DNA of 64,000 nucleotides from Apostichopus japonicus (lineage: Eukaryota; Echinodermata; Holothuroidea; Aspidochirotida; Stichopodidae), in the NCBI RefSeq assembly GCF_037975245.1, contig NC_092561.1, positions 11,407,001-11,471,000 on the forward strand, read 5' to 3'. Under the pieces are notes generated by a model that worked only from the letters and a program-made list of their open reading frames with translations, was not told the origin of the DNA and made no database searches. Both the position numbers and the translations under genes were made by a program. Below, in pieces: positions 13,351 to 26,429 of this stretch. The stretch's first letter is position 1. Every line of letters begins with the position of its first letter.

Positions 13351-13738
13351 ACAATTTTTACATTTGACCCCATAACATAATTAATATTCATAAATTCCAT
13401 GCCTGAAACAATAAGGCACACCTCACTATAATACTGTACATCTACAGGTACATAGCAATTATGAAAAATATCCATCACTCTGATATTGAGTTATCACAGA
13501 CCCAAGCAAGTGTCACAGACAAACAAACACACATACACACGCCAACCTGGTTGCATACGTTCCTTTGCTTCCAGCAAAGGAACCAAACATAACAACAGAT
13601 CAACCTGATGACAAAATGAACAAGATGACAATCCATAGAGCTACCGATCTCATCTCTTCTATGATTGAATGAATCTACAATCAACTTGACCCTCAACAAC
13701 AACATAAGTACTTTTTTTAGAGTTTGCCTAACTTATCT

Positions 13739-14836
13739 TGTGGTTTAATGACTTTTTACGAACAAATTGACAAGCAGAAAATGGCTAAAAACAGTTCTGG
13801 GCTATTTGAGCTTTGACATCACCAATCAATCAGGCATGAGTTTACAGTACATACATAGTCAGGCACCTACCCACCAAGTTTGAAATGTGATCAGACTTAC
13901 AATCTCAACTGAGTTCGCGACTTGTTCTCAGAGGAGTTCGAGAGTTTTACCTTTTAATTAGATTTTAAATAAAGTCTTTGCTGTATGTTAATAAATGCTC
14001 TGTCAAGTTATGAACAACCTTTGCACATGAATTTTTTTTTAACATAATGCATGTGCAGATAGCGAACCAATTTACACAGTTAATTCACATTGAGACTGGT
14101 CGTTGACCAAAATCAGTTTACAATTTAAACTTGCTTCAAGTTCTGCAATGTACTGCTTTCATTATTCTGTGAAATTTTTGTTAACGATTGTCTTGCTAAT
14201 ATTGGGGTTTGACTAGCCCACAAGGTTATTCACATAGTGCATTTTCTATTGGCCCAAGCTCAAATTATTCTACAAGCCAATGGCGAGTTGGCGACCGTAT
14301 TTGTCGAGGCCTGAACCCAACCCTGAACATCTAAATCTGTCTTATTTTAAAATTTGTTTCATCATTCTCTGATCATTTGTGTGGTTTAATGCCTTTTTCC
14401 ACATGTTGGCATGCAGATGATGGCTAAAACCAATTTCTTGACCTTTAACATATGACATCATCGATCACACAGGCATGACTTTACATGGTCAGGCACCTAC
14501 CCACCAAGTTTGAACTTGATTAAACTTACACTCTAGGAGCAGTTTGCAACACACCATTACACACAATTTTAGACCAACCTTGCCTTAACAACCACATACA
14601 AGGACTATTTTAAATTTGTCCCATTATGCTGTACATATCTTGTGGTTTTAATGCCTTTTTCCAACATACTGACAAGCAGGTAATTTCAAAAACAATGTTT
14701 GGGGGGATTTGACCATTGATATCATCAATCATGCAGGCACAAGTTTTACATGATCAGGCACCTGCCCACCAAATTTGAGCTTGACAGGACTTAGGGTCTA
14801 GGAGGAGTTTGTAACACACTGTTTTCTGCTCTCACA
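13739..14836 (+). repeat. Three diverged copies of a ~190-bp repeat
   Basis: Copies start at about 13739, 14380 and 14641. Each begins tgtggtttaatg, continues with a cttttt.. and caagcag/tgcagatgatgg block, then gacatca..atcaatcatgcaggca, catgatcaggcacctaccca, and ccaagtttgaacttga. The spacing is uneven (about 640 and 260 bp), so this is a broken tandem array or repeated insertion. The third copy ends in a CA-rich run (cacacacactcactcacaca). Confidence 0.75.
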
Positions 14837-14839
14837 CAC

Positions 14840-17800
14840 ACTCACTCACACACTGCCTCACATTTCTCATGTGAGGTGAAGTATATACCATATCTCATCT
14901 CCCTATACATTACATGTAAGGAGATGAGATAACAATTACCTTGATGTAGAGAGACACAGCTCTAAGTTTAAATCAAACAAAGATGGGAATCAAAGTAACA
15001 TTAATCTAACTGTTTTCACTTCAGTTTCAGTACAGTTGGTCATCAAGGAATGCAAATAGTTCTTGCTGCAACAACAAAACAGCAGTAGGGACATTTAACT
15101 TAGTCTTGTAATTCATTTACCGTCCTTAGATTCACATTAATTACTCTAGTTTAAAGGCATAGTAATGCCACCCAAACCCTGACCATTCTTTTTAACTAAT
15201 ACAATAGTATAGTAACTTGTACAAATAGATTTGAGCCCTTTATTATTGTGCCTGTCTGCTGTAGATGGGCTGTTGCCTGTTAATGATCATGTGCTCTCCA
15301 CCCTATCGTGAAGACATTTAGGTTTCCATCATGCTTTTTGTTCATTTATTATTTTACAGATGCTCCAGTCAAAACAAAGACTGACCAATGTTTACAAGAT
15401 TTCCAACCAAGCAGTTACCTGACAGCTTGATATATGACCACCTGCTTTCAAAATAATTGGTCTCCTAGATTACCTCATTATGGGACAGCAACAATTGTTA
15501 CATAAAGTATGGGTAGCACAAAATTACACTGAAACAATCCCCACATAGTGATGGGAAAACATGACAATTTTAACGTTATCCATCCTCTGCTTTCATTTTG
15601 CTCATTCATCACAAGCATGAACCACGAATTTGACTGAGTGCTCTATTCTACGTACTTTTGCTACAATTGTATCTTTTTCTTTCTTACAGCAGTAGACCTA
15701 ATATCTTATTGTTGACTTGATTCTATTAATTGAATCCCTGCCTCCTAAACTTCACACAAATAGCTTTGGATATTGTCCGTTTGGCATTTATCAGGCCAAT
15801 GGATACATCTGGAGGGTAATCCAAAATTAGATTATCCTTCTTCTCCACAGAGGAAGTTTCCCAAGCAACCATTGAGAACATGTAGAAGATTGTTAAATTA
15901 AGTTATTGAAGGTTTTTTGAAGGTGACTGGTTCAGAGTGGCATCCAACAACATCACTTGCAGCAGTATATATCCATTTATTTGATTTTTAGGTTCTTGTT
16001 TGTTTAGGCGATGTAGACCGTATAATTCAAGAATTCTATATTATGTATGCATGTATGGTAAAATCTACTGCAAAGGTGACTTAAGGCATTAAAGTTCTAT
16101 ATGAAGACATCAATCACATAGAGTTGGTAGTTTGTACTGCATGTGTGCAAATTTAATAATATGGTATTTTATTGTTTCCTTGCTAATTTATTTCAGTTGT
16201 TCTTTAAAACATTAGGCAATTACTGAAGGCTTGAAGTTAAGTTTTTATAGAGTACAAGATTCATTAAAATTAGTGTTCAAACGATTGTGCTCAAACAGAA
16301 AATACCGATTACCAATTATTTTTTTCATAATTGGGCCGGTTCCGATTATTTGAAAAAGAGAAAATATCCTGTTTTTACAAAATCGGCAATAAAGTATGTG
16401 ATAGAAACAATTATTGTTGTGATCTTCCTGTTTAGTTTTGCTTTCATTGTAAAATAAGGCTCTTATGTATCCTTTTGTATGAACCAAATCACCTAGAGCT
16501 GCAAACACTTCAGTTGTACCACTCCAGAAACATACTTTTGGTGAAAATAGTAGCCAACGTTTACACTAAGAAGTAGCCTATTACATATGTGCACCACTCT
16601 AATGTTATGCTTTTTGGTTCAAGTTTCTCCAAATTAGTGAAGTACTAGATTTTCAATTTCATCTTCTTCTAATAGTACACTTACCTGTTACTATTTGGTC
16701 AAATGATTAACTAAAATATTGATGGTTTTCACACATTATCATGATCTTTGTAATGTCTTGGGCATAGAGTGCTCTTGTTGTGACAAACAATGATGTGGAT
16801 GCCCTCCCCTGTAACTGCTACTTACAAAGATAAGAGAAGTAGCAACTTACACAACCATCATCATTTGTTTTATATGGTTATAATGAACTACGACTATGAT
16901 AGAAAACCTTCCCAAACAGCTCTATGATGAAGCAAATTGAAAATTCCGAAAATATTGAAGTTCTAACATGCTCCCCCTACTATCAACTGAGCAACTGATT
17001 AAAGCAATCTAAATATGAAATCATTAATGATTTTCTTTATTAATTACAGAAAATTATGCAAGGAAGACCATTGCATTACAAATGAAGCTGATACAGCTAA
17101 AGTCAGGATTAATTGATCCTACTGTACTGTATGTGACATCCCAACTACTACTGTAGTAATGTGTTCTTCCAAACAAGATGAAGAAGCTTAATCAAAATGT
17201 TATTGTATCTCAGCAATGGAACAAAGTATAAAGCTAATTTGACTAAGTGTTTCTACAGTACTTCCTCCAGGTACAGTATATCTATGAAACCTCTAGTTTG
17301 ATATGTGTACATTTATGATATAGATCTCTGTAAGTCTGATATAAGTAAAGAGCTGAGTATACGTTTTATAGGCTCATAAAACATTCATAATCTAACTTCC
17401 CATCATAGCTAACAGAAGTTATGCACACATGCAGGATGTACATTGCTAACATGAATTAGAAATATTTTATATAAGTATTACACATTTGACTTATAAGCTT
17501 TAAGTAACTACTTATGTTTCCATTCTTTAGCATTATACCATCTGCTATAAGTAGATGCACTTTCGCACTGAATAAGTCTTAGTTTGTTATATTACTGTTA
17601 TAAAAAGTGTTTACAACCTATTGTAAGTCTGCTTATTTTCAAAAGAAACATTAACCTTGTGTTAGGTCAGCACGCTGGCCCTGTCTACTCTGGATACGAA
17701 TTGGACAGAAATTGACAGAGTCATGTACCTGGTTAAAGCACAATTTGTACATTAACAGTTACTTGAACCTTTTGGGGAAAGTTCTCCACTTATGGGACTA

Positions 17801-18160
17801 TTGTATTAGTAACACCTAGTAAGAATATTGGGGAATATAGCTAATTTAATGGTAATGGAATGCAACCAACTGAAGCTGGCATGATGAGGAGGGCAGCAAG
17901 CAAGAATTATCTAGTGCCATTTGAAGAAGAAGCACAATTGGTGATAAATGTCAACTTTGACTTTTAAAGATCTATAAGAATTGAGGTCTATGAGTCACTG
18001 CAGAGAAGAAACAGCAACCAACAGAACACCACACTTAATCCACTATATACAGTCAATACCGTTAAGAACAATAAACTAACATAACACAGCAATTGCAAAT
18101 CCTGAGCAAAATACCAGGTCGATCCAACAGTTGGTAAATTTATGTAAAACTTGATTACAA
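14840..18160. other. Non-coding, no gene or clear repeat recognised
   Basis: AT-rich sequence with only short, unconvincing open frames. A possible hAT-like end near 16265 was considered and not accepted. Confidence 0.4.
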
Positions 18161-18254
18161 TATTATGTTCACCGGATCGCCTTACTGTATGTCAGCCCCA
18201 TAGCTGCTCTGAAATATTCATGAATGAATGAATAAATTACTTGTATAAATCTCT

Positions 18255-18450
18255 CATGCATGCACACACACATATATATATATATACATACATATAAACA
18301 TATACATACAGTATGTACACATACACGTATACATACATACTGTACATACAATGATACAAACATGCATTGCATGTACATACAAACATACACCCATACATAA
18401 TATGAACATTCATGCATGCATACATACACACACACATACTGTACATACAG
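18255..18450. repeat. Compound microsatellite (CA)n/(TA)n/(TACA)n
   Basis: Runs of cacacacatatatatatata are followed by imperfect tacatacatac units through 18450. Two minus-strand open frames rich in Tyr, Val, Cys and Met across this block are artefacts of the repeat. Confidence 0.9.
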
Positions 18451-18845
18451 TGAGAGTTGCTCATATATTCCAATAGGGAGCTTATTAATACTGTACTAAA
18501 GGACAATACAAGATGACAAAGAAGATGATAGCTTCATGTCTCCAAAGTTCACTTCTACTACTTTTATGACAACTTCACACTAATCGTATTGACATGATAG
18601 ATACATCATTGCTCTATGAGTGACACACAGACACTTGACTGTTGTTAATACATCAATTATTCAACAGAGAGACTCCCTATTCCTTTATTACCACTGTCTC
18701 AATCAGGGGAGCTGTCTAATATTCCAGCACAATATTTATACTGCAAGGTACACCATTGTTGGATCACTGACAGATATACAGTATCAGGTGCATATATAGT
18801 AAATACAGTGTAATATTCGCCTAAAAAGTTATTTATTTTTGTATG

Positions 18846-19675
18846 TTAAGAACTAGTGTTTACACAGGTCCAAAAATCGGGAACCGGGTACCCGAGAGCT
18901 GTTACCCGTCGGGTATCCGGGTACCTGGAAAAAAATTGTTTTACCTCGTGTATCACGATTACATATTGGATGCAAATGAATTATATTCTTTACTGACAAT
19001 GTTTTCATGTTCAAATACGTAGGTGTAAGATTAGGTATAAAACCTTCCTCAATAATTTCTATTTGCTTTTGTTTCTTTCATTAACTTGTTAATAACTTCA
19101 TTTAATTAACATTACTACTTACATTGCACTGCCGCCGCTGCTTATGCTTGCTCTCCACGTTAATTGGATCAGACCATATAAATATCAAATTTAGCTCTTA
19201 AACAGTTGTTAAAAAAAGTTGTTAAAACTTCTGGTCAGTCTTTCCTTCTATGAAATAAACGAATGAATAAATAATAATTTCTACCACATGGTAGCCTAAC
19301 ACCACACTAAGTCAAAGGGAATCTAGCTAAGCCTAACCATCTGTTTATTCGCTGAAATTGTAACACAGTTATAAAATATCCATGGAATACTTTCATTATT
19401 GCTGTTACGTTCGACCACATGGTTGCCTAACACCACATTAAGTCAATGGGGTAATCTAGCCTAGCCATCTGTTTATTAGCTGAAATTTGTGACGCAGTTA
19501 TAAGATATCCATGGAATACTTTCGTTATTGCTGTTATCTTCGACCACATGGGTAGCCTAACACCACACTAAGTCAATGGGAAATCTGCCTAACCATCGGT
19601 TGCAATTTTTTTTTTTTTAAATCACACTTTGCGTAGGATTGTACCCGGATAACCCGTGCAAACACTATTAAGAAC
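18846..19675. mobile_element. hAT-superfamily non-autonomous element with intact 8-bp target duplication
   Basis: The element is 18854-19667 (814 bp). It is flanked on both sides by the identical 8-mer TTAAGAAC (18846-18853 and 19668-19675), the target-site length of hAT transposons. Its ends are imperfect inverted repeats: TAGTGTTTACACAGG on the left and, reverse-complemented, TAGTGTTTGCACGGG on the right. Inside each end are further GGGTACCCG / CCCGGATAACCC blocks in inverted orientation. No transposase frame is present, so it must have moved in trans. Confidence 0.9.
19283..19602. repeat. Internal tandem repeat of the hAT element, ~130-bp unit, ~2.5 copies
   Basis: Units start with accacatgg at 19283, 19414 and 19543 (spacings 131 and 129). 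Each has cctaacaccacactaagtca, ccatctgtttatt, and tatccatggaatacttt in order; the third unit is cut short at about 19602. Confidence 0.85.
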
Positions 19676-22600
19676 ACAGCCGCCTGCCCTAAATTAACCC
19701 AATAATTTTTGCATAATTTCCTTCATGATAACAGTGCAAACAACGCTCGTAAACATGCATAAACCCTGCTATATCTAACCAAACAGAAAGGTATCAAGTT
19801 TAACAATTGGTCTAGCAAAAAATCTCTATTTATACTGCTAACAAACAATATCAGTTTACAGGTGCTTTCTGAGTTTGACTTTGTCCAAACTGAACTACCA
19901 CATTGGTTTCCTTAAATAGCTATGTTCAAGGTAAACAAGCGAGCACTGAATGAATACTAGTCGACCCTTGTTGGCCATACTCCACATAATTAGTAGTAAA
20001 CATGCTTAATAGTGACTTGGAAAATTAAAAATAAATCAACATGAAATTCACACTTTATGACGACACATGACTAATTGTCATGGTAACACTCTACTTTGTT
20101 TGAGATTTCAGCTCAAGCAACAACAAAAATCAGTTAGAACTTAGAAGGCTGCTTTAATTTGTATTCTGCAAAAATTAGTTAGAACTTAGAAGGCTGCTTT
20201 AATTTGTATTCTGCAAAAATTTATTCATGCTCTATAATACCTACAAAAGTAGACAACCCTTTACATACTGTAAGCAAGGGTTCTATACAGAAGATAAAGC
20301 CATTTGATGATCTGCAACTAAGATGTAAGTAAAAATAAAAATCATTTCAAAACTTTGTGTGTAATTTCATGCACACAACTCACAATCAGAATTATTCATC
20401 ATGCTGACTTACTACAACAACACACAGTAGTGTGTATAGCCCAGGTACAAGTTTCCCAATACCCTTCTTCAACATGTACTTCATATAGAATCAGAGAAAA
20501 TTATGAATGTTCCCTTTGAAACCAGAAAGGAGAAGGAACAGATGTGACCAAGTTGATTATGGCCAACATATTATGTAAATATCACATGATTTGCAGACAT
20601 GTTGAAAAAAGTTTAAAATATATTGAAACAATTGTCTCCTTTACATCAGCTGTCCCTGATCTTAATTTGTTAACGCAACAAGAACTCTACTATCTGAACA
20701 AGATAAAATTGATTATTTGCTCATTAAGCTTCATCGGAATACACTCAATCATCAACAATATTTGGTGGGTTTCATATCAGGAACTTTTGCGAATTACAAT
20801 TCTAACTCAACAAGCTTTCTGTAGACCATGTATAAACTCTGAATTTATGTATCTTTCTACAAACCATATTTAAAGAAACCCAAAAGCTTCCAGTCAGTTA
20901 TGATTATCATAATTGCCCAGAGGCGATTAATTCTTACGCCACTAGATGACCATCATAGTAATCAGTGGAGTTAATGTATACCTTGGTGCTACTAAACAGA
21001 TCTGCATCTACTGTATTACCTGAGCACTACAAATCTTACAAATAATTCTGATGGCTCTCTGACACTCATCAGACAGATTTACAGACAATACTGGCTCTTT
21101 CAGAATAATTATTTGAAAGCACTAGCAATAGGAGAAGTGTCAAGTTGAGTACAATGAATGGTTGTAATCACAAGAATGCAGCATATCCCTAAATTAAGTA
21201 ATACCTTAAGCACTTACTGATTGTATACCACAGACATAATCACTTGGCTGTCAGTTCTAATATTTAACACGCTTTAATATTGTGGGATGTAAACACTTTA
21301 AGCAGAGTTGCATTGTAAATCATCACACACAGTGAATACCCTGGTAACAGGTTATGAGTTTGCAGCATATGGACATTTTAATAGGTACTGTAAATGATCT
21401 GATACAATATTGCAAATTACTAATTAAAGGAGAAGCAGACTCCAATGTCTTTATGAACCTATCAACAACATCCCAAACAGCTAAGCAAAATATCTTGTTT
21501 CAAATGGATACTATACTGTATGTACAGTAAGTGTTCTTTCATATGCTGGACTGAATTTGATGTTTTTTTTGTAATAATTATTGGTTACTACTTAAGGCAG
21601 AATTGTTAACTTTGCTTACCTGTATTCTCTTGGTAAAATGATGGAAGCTTTTGCCAATGTTACCTAATACTAGCATTGGCTCTGTTAATAATTACTCCTT
21701 AGGTTTATGAATTCCAAACTGTCACAAATGGCAAGCCCTGAACATGACTTTTAAACCAAGACATATCGTCACCAGAGCTAGACTTTCTTCAGGTACAATA
21801 CACATGACGCATTGGTTCCATCTTGTTGGAAGTTTTCTTAGTGTTACTAACATTGCCCATGTTTTTCATTCTCAACTACAACATTAACCATGTTTCTATT
21901 CTGCCAGTCTTGTCTTACTATACAGTACTACTGCACAGTACTACCACAAGACATGATGAAGATCTATACAGTCAATTGCAGCATGTTTTATTACGTCAAA
22001 TTGTACTTATCACAGATCTAATAAATTTCATGTGCTCATTACAGACAGAGAAGAAACCACTGTCAACACAACCACTCTTGGCTGATACAGTATGTGAGAC
22101 ATGCATGTTGAGACAATTGTAACCGGTGTGTAAAATTGTACCGCAGCACTTAAATCATATCTGTGAACACTATGAAAAAGTAGCATCAAAATACCATGTG
22201 GTATAGTGATATAGAAATCTATGAAAACTGTTGTAATCAGCAATTATATAGTGCAGTGGAGTGTACAAAAGGGCTCTACTCCATAGGAAACACAATCAGC
22301 TCTGTACAAATATCTACAACAGATAGCAAGGCATGGAGTTAACTGCAGAGCTTGTGTGTCAATCGATAACGCTGCTGCAGCACATACCGTTAGGGATATG
22401 AAAAAATATAGATTTATTCTCTTTCTTCTGAGAAAATCATAACTACCTAGGGACAATTTTAGAGTGCTGGTTTGATGCCGATTGCAACAGTAAAAGGTTA
22501 TCTAAACAATCTTAATCAGCCTAATCACATTTAAACCCACTAATGAAAACAAATAAAAGGTAATATTGGATGGTAAACACACATTGCAATTGATTCTGAA

Positions 22601-25600
22601 CTTGTGTGCTTTCTCTGTGCTTTCTCCTCTCTCCCAGTCAGAGGAACCAAGACACAATTGTGAAAATACTTGATTTGTTTGTGTTGTTGACATCATTTTA
22701 TAGTAAAAAGTGAAACTAAATTCAGTTGCGACTGCAGAGTAGCAAAGATTTCACAATATTAACTTTACAGCAGTTACTGCATTGTGCCAGAAATAAATTG
22801 ACTCAAAGTAACACTACTGTACATACTTTTAACCATTGAAGCTGCTAAATTATTAATGGTAGTAAAGTTGGGATGTGGGAACCAGACTAAAATGGTGTGA
22901 CAAAGAGAGCAGCAAACCAGAATGTCTGGGAATCTTTGTAAAGAGAACAGCATTAAGGCCTCCAATAAATTGTTCTTAAAATGTTACAGTAAGAGTGTAA
23001 TGGCCATGTGAAGACAGGTGAGGTGTGCAGGAAGTATTTGATAGCAGAGCTTAAAGGGACCTGAGCCCAACTCATGTTTGAACAATTTCAGTGTACATAA
23101 TACCTTCCTTTGATTGTTTCAAATGTGCAGTGACTGGCCTTTCTTTGATGTTTGTTTTTTAGAAATCTATGCTGTTATACTTGTAAGAGAAGTGAAAGTA
23201 AACTTAGAGCAATCACAGTATAACCCAGTTGTGAGTACATTAAGAACAAATATATTGCTCAACAATATGATTTTAACCTCTCTTGGTACAATCATCTCTC
23301 TCTGTTTTGACTAATTGCCAATCACATCATTGACATGTGACAATTTATTGGAAGGAGAAACCAAATTTCAATAAAAGTGGTGACCACTGAACACAAATAA
23401 ATCTACTTAGTACCTTTTGACCATTATTTGACTTTAACTGTAGCTCAAAAATCTTCTTCATTGGAAGTGACTATTTTGTATTTTGCATTAATTGTACCAT
23501 TTCTATGCAACACTCTGAATTTCTCTGAACATACAAGACCTGTAATATAAAGCCAGTCTGAAAGCCAGTCTTCACACTAAGAAAACATGTCATCGTTCAT
23601 GAACGCAAGTCCTTCACAAATAAGTCATGTTAATGTATGGCTTGATACTAAAAAGTACTACACTGTAACTGCTGAGAAATTTTTCTGAAGATTTTGCATA
23701 ATCACAACATCTCATGAGGAACAGAATCAAATTAGCAAATCAAATAATAAATCCACCATCTTTTGTTGTCATAAACTAGCCTCAGCTGCTCACCTGCAGA
23801 TAAGAATCTAAATGTCAAATTATGCAATATGTCAGGTTAATCTTTAACTCTACATTTACCTTGTTAACATTTAACATCAACTTGTAACACAACCAATCTT
23901 TTCAAATAGAAAATAATCTCAATGTGAGTAACTAGAGCTGTAAACTACAGTAGGCAGGTAGACATATCAATAAATAATTCTTGGTGGATTAAATAATAAT
24001 TCAAACTCTGGAGTCTCTGGTCTTGAAATGTAATCAATCAGAAATTTGCCAGCAATTTGAAGTCTCTGGTTTTATAGGCTGATGTTAGGTAGAATTTTAG
24101 CTTTGATATATATATCATATTCCAAAAGAATGGAAAGTTGAAGTGCTAGTTATATTTCTATAGCTCTTTTGGTTTCAGGATGTTCTCCATTAAAATATGA
24201 TGTATGGAATTTCCACTTAGCACCCAAAAAGATTGTAATGAATTGTAATTAACTCTAATTAAGTAAAGCCATAAAAATTTCTGTTTCACTGTTTAGTTTT
24301 GTTAAATTGCTTATGAGGAGCTCACCTGATTGTATGTCTGCTAGACTAAAAAGCTCCTTTGACTTATGAACCTCTGAAATTTTTCAAGGGGCAATTCTCT
24401 TTTCCTTTTGTTCTTAATTTACCCTGTTAATTGACTCATTTTTGAAAGTAGGAATATAAACATTTTAAGGCACAACTTTTCCCTGTTATCAAATAATCCT
24501 GAAATTCAAATAAAGTGTTCAAGAAACACTGCAAATGATTCTCTGCACAATAAAATATTTAAGTGCCAGTACGTGTGAGCAACTCCTGACAGTCTTTTCC
24601 ATTAAATCTTTCTACCTGCTAGACTGCTACAACTCAACTCTGAGGCGTTATAAAGTACCTGGAAACAAAGAATTGGTTGTTATGGTTTTTTGGTATCATG
24701 TATGTCCAGTACTTCCAGCACACTGCAATAGTGCTCATCTGACAGGATTCTGAGCCATGAAGAATGATTTATCTATGAGTATGAATAAATAATCCTCAGA
24801 TTCAAAAAGAACAAACATTGGTTCTGTCAACTAAATCAGTGTACAAGCCTTGAGAAAATCCAGTCACATCATCATCTACTTTGCATTTAGCAAAACCATA
24901 ATGTGTAAATTAGCAAAAGCATCGCAGAAAAGTGATAATTATAACCGCACGGTTGATCTTACCATGTTAAGATCGCATTTTTCTCATACTCATATATACA
25001 TGAAATATATCCTATCACATACCCAGATGCAAACCCTTGCTATGGGAATTTTAAAAACAAGGCCTCTAACAATCAACTCAAATAGCTAATTTAAAGATAA
25101 AATATCAATTTGTTCCATCCACAAGGTCAAACTTTATATAAAAAAGAGGAAATTCCACACTTTGAAAGGCATTCACAGAAAATCACAAAGTATCAAACGT
25201 TAGTACAAATTGAACCTGACATAGCCTCACAACAAGACCTGCTGCAATGTTGTAGATTTTCTTGCACACCTTTGTCCCAAAATATTATATGAATACAGTA
25301 TACAGTGCAGTGTACCCACTATTGCACATGTATAGATATAGCGGGTATTGAATATTGAAACCATAGTATGTTTTAAGTGAAAGACAAAGTTCATAGCCTT
25401 CGAAAATGCCTTACTAAATTACTCCCTGTCATCATAAATAACAAGAAGAACCTTCATTAGATGACAGCTACTCAACAACTGGAGGCTGTTTACTTAGATC
25501 ATTCATTTGTTTTTATATATCCAATTTCCATAAATATGAAGCTTATTGAATGGATGAAAAATGAGAAAATGGATCTTAATTATGAAGACTGTATGTGAAT

Positions 25601-26400
25601 ACAACAGACAATAACAAACTACAGTACTGGACATATCCAGTTTTGCAACTGTTTGGTGGTACTGTACCTATGCTATGTTTATGAGTCTTATTATATAAGG
25701 TATATATGGTGTTATATTATTTTAGTATTTATGCATTAAGTTGTCCGTTAGAAACATGCTAGTAATTGGGTTTAGGGCAATTAGCACCTGACTGAGAGTT
25801 ACTGCATGCAAGTTGTGCATCATTGACTGCCACGTCGCCTAGATGTGAGCTTTATTCACTTCCATGCAACTTATTGTAATCATATTTCATTTCTTTTTGG
25901 GTTTAATGATTAGAATGTACTTATTGTAGATTTGTCTCATATTGTAGTTGGTATTGAGCCCATGGTATTGGTTATATTTGATACTTAAGTTAGGCTACTC
26001 ACTTGATAGCCCTCAGCCGTCAATAGGATGTCGGGACCATCATCACTAGAAATTACTCCACAATTTCTATACAGGTTCTTTGGGTTTGGGTTGGCTTGAC
26101 TCACGTCCTAGTCGTAAGATGCCCCGTCCCCACCAAGCCATGATGTGATCAGATCGGACAGACAGCCAAGTGGGTCTAGCGAGAGAGAGAGCCCCCACCC
26201 CCTACTAGTGTCACATCCCGGACATGCCTGGTTTTTTTTTGTTATAGTTTAATATTTTATGATGACTAGTAATAGTTTGTTGTTCTTTGTTGCTTTACCT
26301 TTTTGCTTTCTTTCTTTCTCTGATGGTTTAATTACAAATACATACATTGCACAGCCATATATATGCTTTTTGTGTAATTCTAATTGTTTGTGTTTTGCCA
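19676..26400. other. Non-coding, no exon recognised
   Basis: AT-rich DNA with short open frames of 60-110 codons on both strands but no family similarity I can support. If the 38.6-kb promoter serves the Tubby-like gene, this is intron. It holds the 45-bp tandem duplication at 20133. Confidence 0.4.
20133..20222. repeat. Two-copy 45-bp tandem duplication
   Basis: The block starting gttagaacttagaaggctgc is repeated exactly at 20133 and 20178, ending with ctgcaaaaatt each time. Near identity suggests a recent event. Confidence 0.9.
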
Positions 26401-26429
26401 GTAGTTATAGTAGTAATGTAGGTTACAGC

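Noticed and set aside
16260-16530. Possible hAT-like ends (tagtgttcaaacg .. gcaaacact)
   Set aside because: The end similarity is short and the flanking 8-mers do not match, so no target duplication supports an insertion.
18169-18506. Two minus-strand frames rich in Tyr, Val, Cys and Met
   Set aside because: They are translations of the (TACA)n/(CA)n microsatellite.
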